Source: an uncultured Rivibacter sp.
GTDB taxonomy: Bacteria > Pseudomonadota > Gammaproteobacteria > Burkholderiales > Burkholderiaceae
Direction: 5' to 3'
Assembly (NCBI GenBank): GCA_946480925.1
Contig: CAMLLU010000036.1
Coordinates: 1-53,058, forward strand
DNA: 53,058 bases
Within the stretch, counting starts at the first letter, position 1. The number at the start of each line of letters is the position of its first letter. A program made the translations under genes and the position numbers. Below the pieces are notes generated by a model that did no database searches, was not told the DNA's origin, and was given only the letters and a program-made list of their open reading frames with translations. Shown here one piece after another: positions 27,334 through 39,698 of the stretch.

Positions 27334-28087
27334 GATGCGATGGGCGTTGCCAGGTCCATTGCCGGCCGTCGGCGCGACGCTGCAGTTGCGCGTCGCCGCC
27401 CACGAAGAAGCGCAGCACGTCGAGGCCGAACGGCAGCCCGGCATGGCCGCCGCACGGCTCGCCCGCAGGCGCCTGGTCGGCGCTGAGCTGTACGCGCTGT
27501 TGTTCCGCCGGCTCGGCAACAGGCTTCGCGACACGCCAGGCCCAGGCATAGCAAGCCGAGGGTTCGTCTTCGAAGCGTGCGTAGTCGCCCGGCAGCGGGG
27601 CGTCGTAGTTGACGACCAGCACCTCGTCTGCGCCGTCGGCCAGCAGGCCGCAGGCTTCGACCATGGCGGCAGCGGCACCGGCCGCACCGGCTGCGATGGA
27701 GAGGTAGTTGGCTCGATCGCCGCGGGCGATCGAGTACTGCGCACCGATGGCGTTGTGCACCGAAAGGCCGAATGCGGTGGGCGACAGAGGCTGCTCGCGC
27801 GCGAGTTCGGCCAGCAGCTCCAGCGAGCGGACCGCATCGCCATACCGCGAGGCGAGCACCACCGGCATGCCGCCAGCCGTGGCGCCCTGGCACCACCAAG
27901 CCGCCTGCACGGCCGCCCGCCCCAGCGCGCCGAGGCGCCGCCGCGCCATGGCCGGCATCTCGCGCAGTTCGGGTTGCTCGTCACCCACGGGCAAGTACGG
28001 CTGGGCGGCCCAGGCCTGCCAGTGGGCCGCAGAGTGCAGGCCAGCGGCGTAAGCGGCCCAGTCTTTGATGACGAAATCGAGGTTCAC
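27326..28087 (-). CDS. apeC: Short beta-ketoacyl synthase-like protein, chain-length factor (ApeC-like)
   Basis: A 253-residue protein with only the N-terminal half of a ketosynthase: VVLASRYGDAVRSLELLAELAREQPLSPTAFGLSVHNAIGAQYSI. Where a ketosynthase has its cysteine there is LSIAAGAAGAA, so it cannot condense. In E. coli ApeC acts as the partner of the ketosynthase ApeO. Here it starts the operon from a GTG at 28087 with a weak ribosome site. Upstream of it the APE control region begins. Confidence 0.82.
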   Translation of the reverse strand: MNLDFVIKDWAAYAAGLHSAAHWQAWAAQPYLPVGDEQPELREMPAMARRRLGALGRAAVQAAWWCQGATAGGMPVVLASRYGDAVRSLELLAELAREQPLSPTAFGLSVHNAIGAQYSIARGDRANYLSIAAGAAGAAAAMVEACGLLADGADEVLVVNYDAPLPGDYARFEDEPSACYAWAWRVAKPVAEPAEQQRVQLSADQAPAGEPCGGHAGLPFGLDVLRFFVGGDAQLQRRADGRQWTWQRPSHHG

Positions 28088-28192
28088 TGCTCTAGGGCTG
28101 GTTCGGCACGTTGACTGGCGCTGCCGAGCGAGGCGACAGCCTCTCCCTCAGAAGCCGAGGACACCTCGCGTTGGTCTCCCGTAAGGCCGTGA

Positions 28193-28215
28193 TTTTATGA
28201 AGGAAGCACTTCCTT
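28193..28215 (-). promoter_or_regulatory. Palindrome with adjoining -10-like hexamer upstream of the APE operon
   Basis: AAGGAAG-CA-CTTCCTT (28200-28215) is a perfect 7-2-7 inverted repeat. Directly downstream in the direction of the APE operon lies TAAAAT (28193-28198), similar to a -10 box; no good -35 box is seen. It lies about 110 bp before the first APE start codon, so it is a candidate operator for an activator or repressor encoded elsewhere. Confidence 0.4.
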
Positions 28216-28645
28216 TCCTGCTGCAAATTTGGCACGCCCCCTAAGTTGGGCACGTACTGAGCAGCTGTTACAGCTCTTTGCGTCGTACGAAACCGACACG
28301 CTTGGCGTCTTCGGGGGTAATGAAACTGCGCTTCGCGACGGCGCCACACCCCCAGCCAGATCATGTTGCGAGAAAACGCATCATGGTTCGCCAGCGAAAA
28401 ACGGCTTGTCGTGAGTGGTAGCGACGCCGACATAGGGTTTGTCCAGATTTTCAAGCGCGCGCTTGAGGCGCTGTACCGGAGCTGTCGCCCGGCGTGCCGG
28501 CCAAAACAAGGGAATCGCGGCAACGGCAGCACGCAGGGTCCCCGCCCCGAAAACTGCGAGGCGCGAGCGTAGGAGCGCACGAGGGGCGCGGACCTAAGAG
28601 CGGCCTAAGCCCTGGGGCTGGCCCCGATCAGCGGATCGCGCTGCC

Positions 28646-28674
28646 CAAAAACAAACGCGGCCGTGGCCGCGTTT
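28646..28674 (-). terminator. Rho-independent terminator after livF
   Basis: AAACGCGGCC-GT-GGCCGCGTTT (28653-28674) is a perfect stem followed, on the minus strand, by TGTTTTT. It lies 20 bp after the livF stop and closes the liv operon. Confidence 0.85.
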
Positions 28675-28694
28675 GCCATGAGTGCCGCGGAGGC

Positions 28695-29411
28695 TCACTC
28701 ACCCAGGTAGGCCGCGCGTACCTTCGGGTCGTTGAGCAGCATCTTGGCTTCGCCGCTCATCGTGATCTCGCCGGAATCCATGACGTAGCCACGAGCAGCC
28801 AGCTGCAGGGCGCGGCTGGCGTTCTGCTCGACCAGCAGCACGGTCACGCCCTGGCGATGGATCTCGTCGACCACTTCGAAGATCTTGTCGACCATGATCG
28901 GCGACAGGCCCATCGAGGGCTCGTCGAGCAGCAGGACCTTGGGGCGCGCCATCAGTGCGCGGCCCATTGCCAGCATCTGCTGCTCGCCGCCGGACATGGT
29001 GCCGGCCAGCTGGTTGCGACGCTCCTTCAGGCGTGGAAAGGTCGTGAAGACCTTTTCCATGTCGGCCTCGATCTCGGCCTTGTCGTTGCGCACGAAGGCG
29101 CCCATCTGCAGGTTTTCGGTGATGGTCATGCGCGTGAAGGTGCCGCGCCCCTCCGGCACCATCACGAGGCCCTGCTTCACCAGGTCCCAGGAGCCCTGCC
29201 CCTTGACGGAGCGGCCCAGGTACTCGATGTCGCCAGCAGCCACCGGCTGCGTGCCGGTGACGGCCTTCAGCGTGGTGGTCTTGCCGGCGCCGTTGGCACC
29301 AATGAGGCTCACCAACTCTCCCTTGCGGACTTCCAGCGAAACGCCCTTGACGGCCTGGATGCCGCCGTAGGCCACCTTCAGCCCGCTGACCTTGAGCATG
29401 ATGTCGGACAT
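28695..29411 (-). CDS. livF: Branched-chain amino acid ABC transporter ATP-binding protein
   Basis: A 238-residue ATPase: Walker A GANGAGKTT, signature MSGGEQQMLAMGRAL, Walker B VLLLDEPSMGLSP and the H-loop region VLLVEQNA. It powers uptake of leucine, isoleucine, valine or related compounds together with LivG, LivM and LivH. The ATG at 29411 is preferred to an in-frame start a few codons upstream. The last gene of livHMGF. Confidence 0.95.
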   Translation of the reverse strand: MSDIMLKVSGLKVAYGGIQAVKGVSLEVRKGELVSLIGANGAGKTTTLKAVTGTQPVAAGDIEYLGRSVKGQGSWDLVKQGLVMVPEGRGTFTRMTITENLQMGAFVRNDKAEIEADMEKVFTTFPRLKERRNQLAGTMSGGEQQMLAMGRALMARPKVLLLDEPSMGLSPIMVDKIFEVVDEIHRQGVTVLLVEQNASRALQLAARGYVMDSGEITMSGEAKMLLNDPKVRAAYLGE

Positions 29412-29437
29412 GCGTTGTTCTCCTGCTGTGCCCGTCA

Positions 29438-30214
<777 letters not shown>

Positions 30215-30224
30215 GGCATCGTCC

Positions 30225-31310
30225 TCATTTGGCGGTCACGGGGGTAGGCGCTGCCTTGCCGTGTTCGGGCGAAGGCCAGAGTCCACGCGGGCGCATCAGC
30301 ATGATGATGATCATGGCCAGCGCGATGAGCAGCTGGCGCAGGATGGCGGCGTCCAGACGACCGCCCGTCATGTGCTGCAGCGGATCGGCCACGTAGCGCA
30401 GCACTTCGGGCAGCGCGGCGAGCACGAAGCCGCCGAGGATCACGCCCGGGATGTGGCCCAGGCCGCCCAGCACCACCATGGCCACGACCATGACGGACTC
30501 CTGCAGGCTGAAGGACTCGGGCGAGACGAAGTTCTGGAAGGCCGCGAACATGGTGCCCGACACGCCGCCGAAGGTGGCGCCCATGCCGAAGGCCAGCAGC
30601 TTCATGTTACGGGTGTTGATGCCCATCGCCTTGGCGGCGATCTCGTCTTCACGGATGGCCATCCAGGCGCGGCCGATGCGCGACTGCTCTAGGCGGTAGC
30701 AGATCAGCACGCTGGCCACCACGAGCGCGAGGAACAGGTAGTAGTACAGCGTCACCGAGGCGATCTCGAAGCCGAATATCTCGGTGGGCCGGCCCAGGTT
30801 GACGGGGCCCAGGTGCATCGGGTCGATGCCGGCGATGCCCTTGGGGCCGTTGGTGATGTTGACCGGCGCATCCAGGTTGTTCATGAACACGCGGATGATT
30901 TCGCCGAAGCCCAGCGTCACGATGGCGAGGTAGTCGCCGCGCAGCTTGAGCGTTGGCGCCCCGAGCAGCACGCCGGCAATGCCCGCCAGCGCCGCAGCCA
31001 GCGGAATGGCGATCCAGATCGGCGTGTGCAGGCCGTTCGGGAACAACGCCTTGATGGCCGGGAAGGTGTCGGTGAGGTGCGGTGAGGCGAGCAGGCCGAA
31101 CATGTAGGCGCCCACCGCGTAGAACGCGATGTAGCCCAGGTCGAGCAGGCCAGCGTAGCCCACCACGATGTTCAGGCCGAGCGCGAGCAGCACGTACAGC
31201 AGCGCCAGGTCGATGATGCGCACCCACGCGTTGCCGAAGTACTGCGCCACCAGCGGCGTGAGCAGCAGCAGCAGGCCGCAGACGATGAAAACGACGAGCT
31301 TGTTTTTCAT
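30225..31310 (-). CDS. livM: Branched-chain amino acid ABC transporter permease
   Basis: A 361-residue permease with about nine membrane helices; NIVVGYAGLLDLGYIAFYAVGAY and LKLRGDYLAIVTLGFGEIIRV are LivM signatures, and KAMGINTRNMKLLAFGMGATFGGVSG is the cytoplasmic loop that meets the ATPases. The length and helices are complete. Confidence 0.96.
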   Translation of the reverse strand: MKNKLVVFIVCGLLLLLTPLVAQYFGNAWVRIIDLALLYVLLALGLNIVVGYAGLLDLGYIAFYAVGAYMFGLLASPHLTDTFPAIKALFPNGLHTPIWIAIPLAAALAGIAGVLLGAPTLKLRGDYLAIVTLGFGEIIRVFMNNLDAPVNITNGPKGIAGIDPMHLGPVNLGRPTEIFGFEIASVTLYYYLFLALVVASVLICYRLEQSRIGRAWMAIREDEIAAKAMGINTRNMKLLAFGMGATFGGVSGTMFAAFQNFVSPESFSLQESVMVVAMVVLGGLGHIPGVILGGFVLAALPEVLRYVADPLQHMTGGRLDAAILRQLLIALAMIIIMLMRPRGLWPSPEHGKAAPTPVTAK

Positions 31311-31331
31311 GATGTCTCGGGTCCTCGTCGG

Positions 31332-32255
31332 TCAGGCGCGGTCGGCCACACGTTCGCCGAGCAGGCCTTGCGGGCGCAGCGTCAGCACGAGGATCAGCAC
31401 GACGAAGGCGAAGATGTCCTGGTAGTGGCTGCCCAGCACGCCGCCGGTGAGGGCGCCGATGTAGCCGGCGCCCAGCGACTCGATGAGACCCAGCAGCACG
31501 CCGCCCACCATGGCGCCCGGCAGGTTGCCGATGCCGCCGAACACCGCAGCCGTGAAGGCCTTGAGGCCGGGCAGGAAGCCCATGGTGTGCTGCACCGAGC
31601 CGTAGTTGGCCGCGTACATCACGCCCGCCAGCGCGGCCAGCGCGGCGCCGATGATGAAGGTGGCGGAGATCACCATGTCGGGGCGTACGCCCATGAGGCC
31701 CGCGACACGCGGGTTCTCGGCGGTAGCACGCATCGCACGCCCCAGCTTGGTGAAGTTGACGACGTACATCAACCCGGCCAGCGTGACCGCGGTGGCCACG
31801 AGGATGAGGATCTGCGTGACGTTGATGACCGCGCCGCCGATGAAGAACGGCTCGCTGGGCAGCAGGATCGGGTACGGCTTGTAGCCCGGCTTCCAGATGA
31901 TCATGGCCAGGGTCTGCAGCAGCAGCGACATGCCCATGGCGGTGATCAGCGGCGCCAGCCGCGGCGCCTTGCGCAGCGGCCGGTAGGCGATCTTCTCGAT
32001 CGTGAAGTTGAGCGCCGCGCACACGACGATGGCGGCGATGAGCGAAATCAGCAGCAGGAGCCAGCCGGGGAGTCCGCTACCGGCCAGCACGGTCACGACC
32101 GTCCAGCTCGTCAATGCGCCCACCATCAGCACTTCGCCGTGCGCGAAATTGATGAGGTTGATGATGCCGTAGACCATCGTGTAGCCCAGCGCCACCAGCG
32201 CATACACGCTGCCGAGCACCAGACCGTTGATGATCTGCTGTATGAGGATGTCCAT
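31332..32255 (-). CDS. livH: Branched-chain amino acid ABC transporter permease
   Basis: A 307-residue permease: MDILIQQIINGLVLGSVYALVALGYTMVYGIINLINFAHGE is the standard LivH start, and GIGNLPGAMVGGVLLGLIESL its C-terminal signature. First gene of the operon; the binding protein (livJ/livK) is not in the window. Confidence 0.96.
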   Translation of the reverse strand: MDILIQQIINGLVLGSVYALVALGYTMVYGIINLINFAHGEVLMVGALTSWTVVTVLAGSGLPGWLLLLISLIAAIVVCAALNFTIEKIAYRPLRKAPRLAPLITAMGMSLLLQTLAMIIWKPGYKPYPILLPSEPFFIGGAVINVTQILILVATAVTLAGLMYVVNFTKLGRAMRATAENPRVAGLMGVRPDMVISATFIIGAALAALAGVMYAANYGSVQHTMGFLPGLKAFTAAVFGGIGNLPGAMVGGVLLGLIESLGAGYIGALTGGVLGSHYQDIFAFVVLILVLTLRPQGLLGERVADRA

Positions 32256-32556
32256 CCTGCTGTCTCCTGTGTTGACGACAAACGGCGGACTCTTGCGAGC
32301 CCGCCGCCGACGATCCCGTCCGGCCTCAGACGAAACAAGGGCTGGTGGGGGATCGTGCCGGCACTCTAACCACGCCCCACCCTGCCCAGGCCTATGGCTT
32401 GTGCGGGTAGCAAAAAGCCCGCCGTGGATGTGGCGGGCTTGCTGCTGGGCCGGCTGGGGCACCAAACGGCGCGCATTGTAGCGGCGCCAACTTCTGCATA
32501 AGACACTGACTTTTCCGCCAAACCCATGAATTTTTCGCCATGGGTTATGCGTTTCG
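32256..32556. other. Intergenic region between rarA and livH
   Basis: 301 bp without a gene. It holds the rarA terminator (32412-32440), an AACCCATG...CATGGGTT inverted repeat (32521-32546) right after rarA, and presumably the liv promoter. Confidence 0.6.
32412..32440 (-). terminator. Rho-independent terminator downstream of rarA
   Basis: AAGCCCGCC (32415-32423) pairs with GGCGGGCTT (32432-32440); on the minus strand the stem is followed by TTTTT. It separates the ftsK-lolA-rarA operon from liv. Confidence 0.75.
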
Positions 32557-33864
32557 TCAGCTTTTGTTCGATTCTTCGTTCAAACGGCGAAGCTCTTGAA
32601 GGCGCTCGCCGATGCGGATCTCGAGCCCGCGCGCCACGGGCTCGTAGAAGCGCTGCGGGTTCATGTCGTCGGGGAAGTAGTTCTCCCCCGCAGCGAAGCC
32701 GCCCGCCTCGTCGTGTGCATAGCGATAGCCCTTGCCGTAGTCGAGCTGCTTCATCAGCTTGGTGGGCGCGTTGCGCAGCCGCAGCGGCACGGGCCGCGTG
32801 ACGTCGTGCTTCACGAAGGCGCGCGCGGCGTTGTAGGCCCCGTAGACCGCGTTGCTCTTCGGCGCCACGGCGAGGTAGACCAGGGCTTGCGCCAGCGCCA
32901 GCTCGCCTTCGGGCGACCCGAGGCGCTCGTAGGTCTCGGCGGCATCGAGCGTGAGGCGCAGCGCACGCGGGTCGGCCAAGCCAATGTCTTCACTGGCCAT
33001 GCGAACCATGCGGCGAGCGATGTAGCGCGGGTCCACGCCGCCGTCGATCATGCGCACGAACCAGTACAGCGCTGCATCGGGATCGGAGCCGCGCACGCTC
33101 TTGTGCAGCGCCGAGATGGTGTCGTAGAACTGCTCGCCCCCCTTGTCGTAGCGACGCAGTTGCTCGCCCAGCGAGCGCTCCAGCAAGGCCTCGTCAATCT
33201 CATCGACCTCGCCCACCATGCGGGCGATGTTCTCGAAGGTGTTGAGCAGGCGGCGAGCGTCGCCGTCGGCATAGCCGATGAGGCGCTTGGCCGCGGCCTC
33301 GGAAAGCGGCGGTGCCTCGAGCAGCTTGCGCCCGCGCTCGAGCATCACGCGCAGGTCGTCGCCCGACAGCGGCTGCAGCACGTGCACGGTAGCGCGTGAC
33401 AGCAGCGCCGAATTCACCTCGAACGACGGGTTCTCCGTCGTGGCGCCGATGAAAGTGAAGAGACCGGACTCCACGTGCGGCAGGAAGGCGTCCTGCTGCG
33501 CCTTGTTGAAGCGGTGCACCTCATCGACGAACACAATGGTGCGCTGCGCACCGCCCAGCAGCCCGCCGCGATGGCGTGCCTGCTGCGCCTGCTCGACGGC
33601 GTCGCGGATGTCCTTCACCCCGCCCAGCACCGCCGAGATCGGGATGAACAACGCGTCGAAGGCATCGGCCATCAGTCGCGCCAGCGTGGTTTTGCCCACG
33701 CCGGGCGGCCCCCACAGGATCATCGAGTGCGGCTGGCCCGATTCGAAGGCCGCACGCAGCGGCTTGCCCTGGCCCAGCAGGTGCTGCTGGCCGATCACTT
33801 CGTCGAGCGTGCGGGGGCGCAGCCGTTCGGCGAGCGGCGCCTCCAGCGTGTCGGCCGCCTTCAT
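32557..33864 (-). CDS. rarA: Replication-associated recombination protein A (MgsA/RarA)
   Basis: A 435-residue AAA+ ATPase related to the clamp loader, acting at stalled forks. RLRPRTLDEVIGQQHLLG, Walker A GPPGVGKTT (residues 52-60), Walker B IVFVDEVHRFNKAQQDAFLPHVE, sensor region IGATTENPSFEVNSALLSR. The C-terminal tetramerisation part is present. In the usual betaproteobacterial order after ftsK and lolA. Confidence 0.96.
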   Translation of the reverse strand: MKAADTLEAPLAERLRPRTLDEVIGQQHLLGQGKPLRAAFESGQPHSMILWGPPGVGKTTLARLMADAFDALFIPISAVLGGVKDIRDAVEQAQQARHRGGLLGGAQRTIVFVDEVHRFNKAQQDAFLPHVESGLFTFIGATTENPSFEVNSALLSRATVHVLQPLSGDDLRVMLERGRKLLEAPPLSEAAAKRLIGYADGDARRLLNTFENIARMVGEVDEIDEALLERSLGEQLRRYDKGGEQFYDTISALHKSVRGSDPDAALYWFVRMIDGGVDPRYIARRMVRMASEDIGLADPRALRLTLDAAETYERLGSPEGELALAQALVYLAVAPKSNAVYGAYNAARAFVKHDVTRPVPLRLRNAPTKLMKQLDYGKGYRYAHDEAGGFAAGENYFPDDMNPQRFYEPVARGLEIRIGERLQELRRLNEESNKS

Positions 33865-33871
33865 CGACGCG

Positions 33872-34480
33872 TCATTGCGTCAACACGTCGGCCCCTGCGG
33901 GCGGCGTGAAGCGGAAGTGATCGGCCGGCAGAGCGGCATTGGCCTCGACCTGCGTGAAGTCGAGCCGGGAACGCTGGCCGAAGCTGTCGACGATCTCGAC
34001 CGCCGCCAGTTGCTTGGCCCTGAAGCCGACCTTCACCGACTGGAACCCGCTGTCCTTCTGCTTCGGCGTGGCCAGCACCCATTGCAGGCCGGCCTCGTCG
34101 GGCAGCGCCTTCAGCACGAAGTCCTTGTCCAGGTTGGAGCCGGCGAGCAAGGCGGCCGGCGTGGAACCCAGGGCTTCGCCCATCGGCCGCACGGTCACCT
34201 GATTCAGGTCCGGGTCGTGCAGCCAGATCTTCTGGCCGTCGCCCACGATCAACTGTTCGTAAGGCTTGGCATAGGCAAAGCGGAAGCGATTCGGGCGCGC
34301 GAACTCGAAGCTGCCGTTCGAGTTTTTCTTCTTGGCGCCATCGGGTGAGGTCACCACCTGCGTGAAGCTGGCGCGGCCGGTCTTCACGTCGCTCACGAAA
34401 GCCTTGAGCGTGTCGATTGCATCGGCATGGGCTGCGACGCCGGCGAGCAGCAGCGCGCCGGCAAGAAGCACTCGTTTCAT
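33872..34480 (-). CDS. lolA: Outer membrane lipoprotein carrier protein LolA
   Basis: A 202-residue periplasmic chaperone that takes lipoproteins from LolCDE to LolB. Signal peptide MKRVLLAGALLLAGVAAHADA, then RASFTQVV, NGSFEFARPNRFRFAYAKPYEQLIVGDGQKIWLHDPDLNQVTVR, the usual LolA core. ATG at 34480 lies 8 nt after ftsK; an in-frame start four codons earlier overlaps the ftsK stop. Compare the diverged LolA-like APE protein at 19172-19807. Confidence 0.95.
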   Translation of the reverse strand: MKRVLLAGALLLAGVAAHADAIDTLKAFVSDVKTGRASFTQVVTSPDGAKKKNSNGSFEFARPNRFRFAYAKPYEQLIVGDGQKIWLHDPDLNQVTVRPMGEALGSTPAALLAGSNLDKDFVLKALPDEAGLQWVLATPKQKDSGFQSVKVGFRAKQLAAVEIVDSFGQRSRLDFTQVEANAALPADHFRFTPPAGADVLTQ

Positions 34481-34488
34481 GGACGGGA

Positions 34489-36879
<2,391 letters not shown>

Positions 36880-36958
36880 GCCGCGATTGTGGCCGAACGG
36901 CCCGGGGCGGCAGCCCAGACGAACGGCGCGCTTGTCACCGCTCGTTTCGCTTTCGCGC

Positions 36959-37627
36959 TCACTGGGCCGTGAGTCGCTCCTTCAGCACCACGGAACCGTT
37001 TTCCTGCGTCTCGACGTAGCCGCGCTCCTCGAGATCCTTCATCACACGGCTGACCATCTCGCGCGAGGCGCCGACGATCTTGGCCAGATCCTGGCGGGAG
37101 ACCTTGTTGCGGATGATCTTGATCTCGCCGTCCTGCTCGGACATGTCGAGCAGCGTGCGCGCCACGCGGCCGTACACGTCGAGCAACGCCAGTGACTCGA
37201 TCTGGCGATCGGCATTACGCAACCGCGCGACCAAGCCGCGCATGATGGCGTAGGAGAGGCTGGAGTTTTCGGGCAGGCAGCGCGCGAATTCGGTACGACC
37301 GAGCACCAGCACGTCGGTCTGCACCTCGGCGCGCACCGTGGCGGAGTGAGGCTCGTTGTCGATCAGGCTCATCTCGCCGACGTAGTCACCCGGCTGCAGC
37401 ACCGCCAGGATGACTTCGCGGCCGCGAGAGTCGGCCGTCAGCACGCGGGCCCGGCCGGTGAGCAGGATGAACAGCGCATTCGACTTGCGCCCCTGCTCGA
37501 CGATGATCTCGCCGCGGCGGAAGCGGCGCTTGACCACCCCCTCGGCAACTGCCTCGGCCTGGTCGCTCGTGAGCATGGAAAACAGCGGCACGCGACGGAT
37601 CAGGTCAAGGTTGGACAACATCGCCAT
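36959..37627 (-). CDS. Crp/Fnr family transcriptional regulator
   Basis: A 222-residue regulator. Residues about 15-130 form a cyclic-nucleotide-type beta barrel ([46 protein letters not shown]), and 170-215 a winged helix-turn-helix ([30 protein letters not shown]). No Fnr-type N-terminal cysteine cluster is present, so it is not an oxygen sensor of that kind; cyclic AMP binding is possible. The ATG at 37627 is seven nt after AGGAG. Divergent from trxB. Confidence 0.92.
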   Translation of the reverse strand: MAMLSNLDLIRRVPLFSMLTSDQAEAVAEGVVKRRFRRGEIIVEQGRKSNALFILLTGRARVLTADSRGREVILAVLQPGDYVGEMSLIDNEPHSATVRAEVQTDVLVLGRTEFARCLPENSSLSYAIMRGLVARLRNADRQIESLALLDVYGRVARTLLDMSEQDGEIKIIRNKVSRQDLAKIVGASREMVSRVMKDLEERGYVETQENGSVVLKERLTAQ

Positions 37628-37811
37628 GGGCACGCTCCTCTGAAAAATGCGTTCTCTTCTCTATCGATGCGATTGCCTGCGCCGTGAATGAGGGCGCAAG
37701 CGCCATTCCTACAATGCGGGCCTCTTGATTCCTCGGCGGAGGCATCCAGTTGACACTAGCAAGTGGTGCACCGCCAATGAATCGTGACATCGGTCACGCG
37801 CCGAACTCTAA

Positions 37812-38843
<1,032 letters not shown>

Positions 38844-38850
38844 CGCTGGC

Positions 38851-38880
38851 TTTACCGTATGAGGTAAATACCGCTACAAT
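38851..38880 (+). promoter_or_regulatory. Promoter of rpmB-rpmG with palindrome over the -35 region
   Basis: TTTACC (38851-38856) and TACAAT (38875-38880) are separated by 18 bp and match sigma-70 -35 and -10 elements. The -35 hexamer is also the left arm of TTTACC-GTATGA-GGTAAA, a perfect 6-bp inverted repeat (38851-38868), which could be an operator. The start codon of rpmB is 160 bp downstream, leaving a long leader. Confidence 0.55.
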
Positions 38881-39040
38881 CGCCCTCTTTGCCAAACCAG
38901 CCCCGGTGCGCCTGAGCGACTTTCGCAGCACGCGTCCGGAAGGGCAGCCACCAAGCCCCGTACCAACAACCCGTCATCGGTCAGTTGGTGAAAGGCCTGC
39001 TCTGGCCGCCGCATCGAAACACATCGTACGGAGAAGCGTC

Positions 39041-39274
39041 ATGGCACGCGTCTGTCAAGTCACGGGCAAGGGCCCGATGGTGGGGAACAATGTTTCCCAC
39101 GCCAACAACAAGACCAAGCGTCGTTTCCTGCCCAACCTGCAGTACCGCCGTTTCTGGCTCGAAACCGAAAACCGTTGGGTGCGCCTGCGTGTGAGCAACG
39201 CTGCTCTGCGCCTGATCGACAAGGTGGGCATCGACCAAGTGGTCGCTGACCTGCGCGCCAAGGGCGAACTCTGA
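39041..39274 (+). CDS. rpmB: 50S ribosomal protein L28
   Basis: A 77-residue protein: [34 protein letters not shown] is the family signature, followed by [28 protein letters not shown]. It has a single N-terminal cysteine rather than zinc-ribbon pairs, so it is the zinc-free type. Followed by rpmG after 25 bp. Confidence 0.98.
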   Translation: MARVCQVTGKGPMVGNNVSHANNKTKRRFLPNLQYRRFWLETENRWVRLRVSNAALRLIDKVGIDQVVADLRAKGEL

Positions 39275-39299
39275 TTCACCGCTGATCTAGGAGCACATC

Positions 39300-39467
39300 A
39301 TGGCCAAAGGCGCACGCGAAAAGATCAAGCTGGAATCCACTGCCGGCACCGGTCACTTCTACACGACCACCAAGAACAAGAAGACCACGCCCGAGAAGAT
39401 GGAACTGATGAAGTTCGATCCCAAGGCTCGCAAGCACGTGGCTTACAAGGAAGTGAAGCTGAAGTAA
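39300..39467 (+). CDS. rpmG: 50S ribosomal protein L33
   Basis: A 55-residue protein, [55 protein letters not shown] in pieces as [39 protein letters not shown]. It has no cysteine, so it is the zinc-independent form. The ATG at 39300 follows AGGAG by seven nt. Shorter than typical ORF-finder limits but certain. Confidence 0.97.
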   Translation: MAKGAREKIKLESTAGTGHFYTTTKNKKTTPEKMELMKFDPKARKHVAYKEVKLK

Positions 39468-39486
39468 GCATCAGCTCTCGTTCATC

Positions 39487-39524
39487 CAAAAAACCGCCCG
39501 GCGTTATGCCCGGCGGTTTTTTTA
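39487..39524 (+). terminator. Rho-independent terminator after rpmG
   Basis: AACCGCCCGGC and GCCCGGCGGTT pair (one mismatch) around a short loop and are followed by a run of seven T. A run of A on the left side makes it usable on both strands. Confidence 0.88.
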
Positions 39525-39644
39525 CTTGCGGATTTGCTGGCCTTTGCTGTGTCACGCTGCAAGCCTGCAGCCCCACAGGGCGGCGGCAACGCAGGCCAGT
39601 TCTGCTTCGCGGCCGATGGACTCGGTGGATTGGATCTAATCCGC

Positions 39645-39676
39645 AAAAAGAAAAGCGCCTCAATCGAGGCGCTTTG
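39645..39676 (-). terminator. Rho-independent terminator after the desaturase gene
   Basis: AAAGCGCCTC (39653-39662) pairs with GAGGCGCTTT (39667-39676); on the minus strand the stem is followed by TCTTTTTG. It lies 23 bp after the desaturase stop. Confidence 0.85.
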
Positions 39677-39698
39677 TGCTTTGCTGCAGTGACTGACT

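Larger units (their letters stand above)
28088..28694. other. APE operon upstream region, no gene
   Basis: About 600 bp, less GC-rich than the neighbours, with no convincing coding frame on either strand. It should hold the APE promoter (a palindrome at 28200-28215 with a TAAAAT hexamer beside it) and ends at the livF terminator. On the minus strand a short frame reads LKRALENLDKPYVGVATTHDKPFFAGEP before a stop, then seems to go on in another frame (KRVGFVRRKELLQLLS), which could be a decayed gene of unknown kind. Confidence 0.45.

Noticed and set aside
28193..28215. MerR-type promoter with stretched spacer
   Set aside because: The palindrome is near a -10-like hexamer, but no credible -35 box is found at 19-20 bp and no MerR gene is nearby.
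28092..28580. 162-residue minus-strand frame before the APE operon
   Set aside because: No similarity recognised, composition unlike neighbours, and it overlaps the candidate promoter.
38851..38868. Zur zinc-uptake operator before rpmB-rpmG
   Set aside because: The palindrome does not match known Zur boxes, and L28/L33 here are the ordinary single copies in their usual order.
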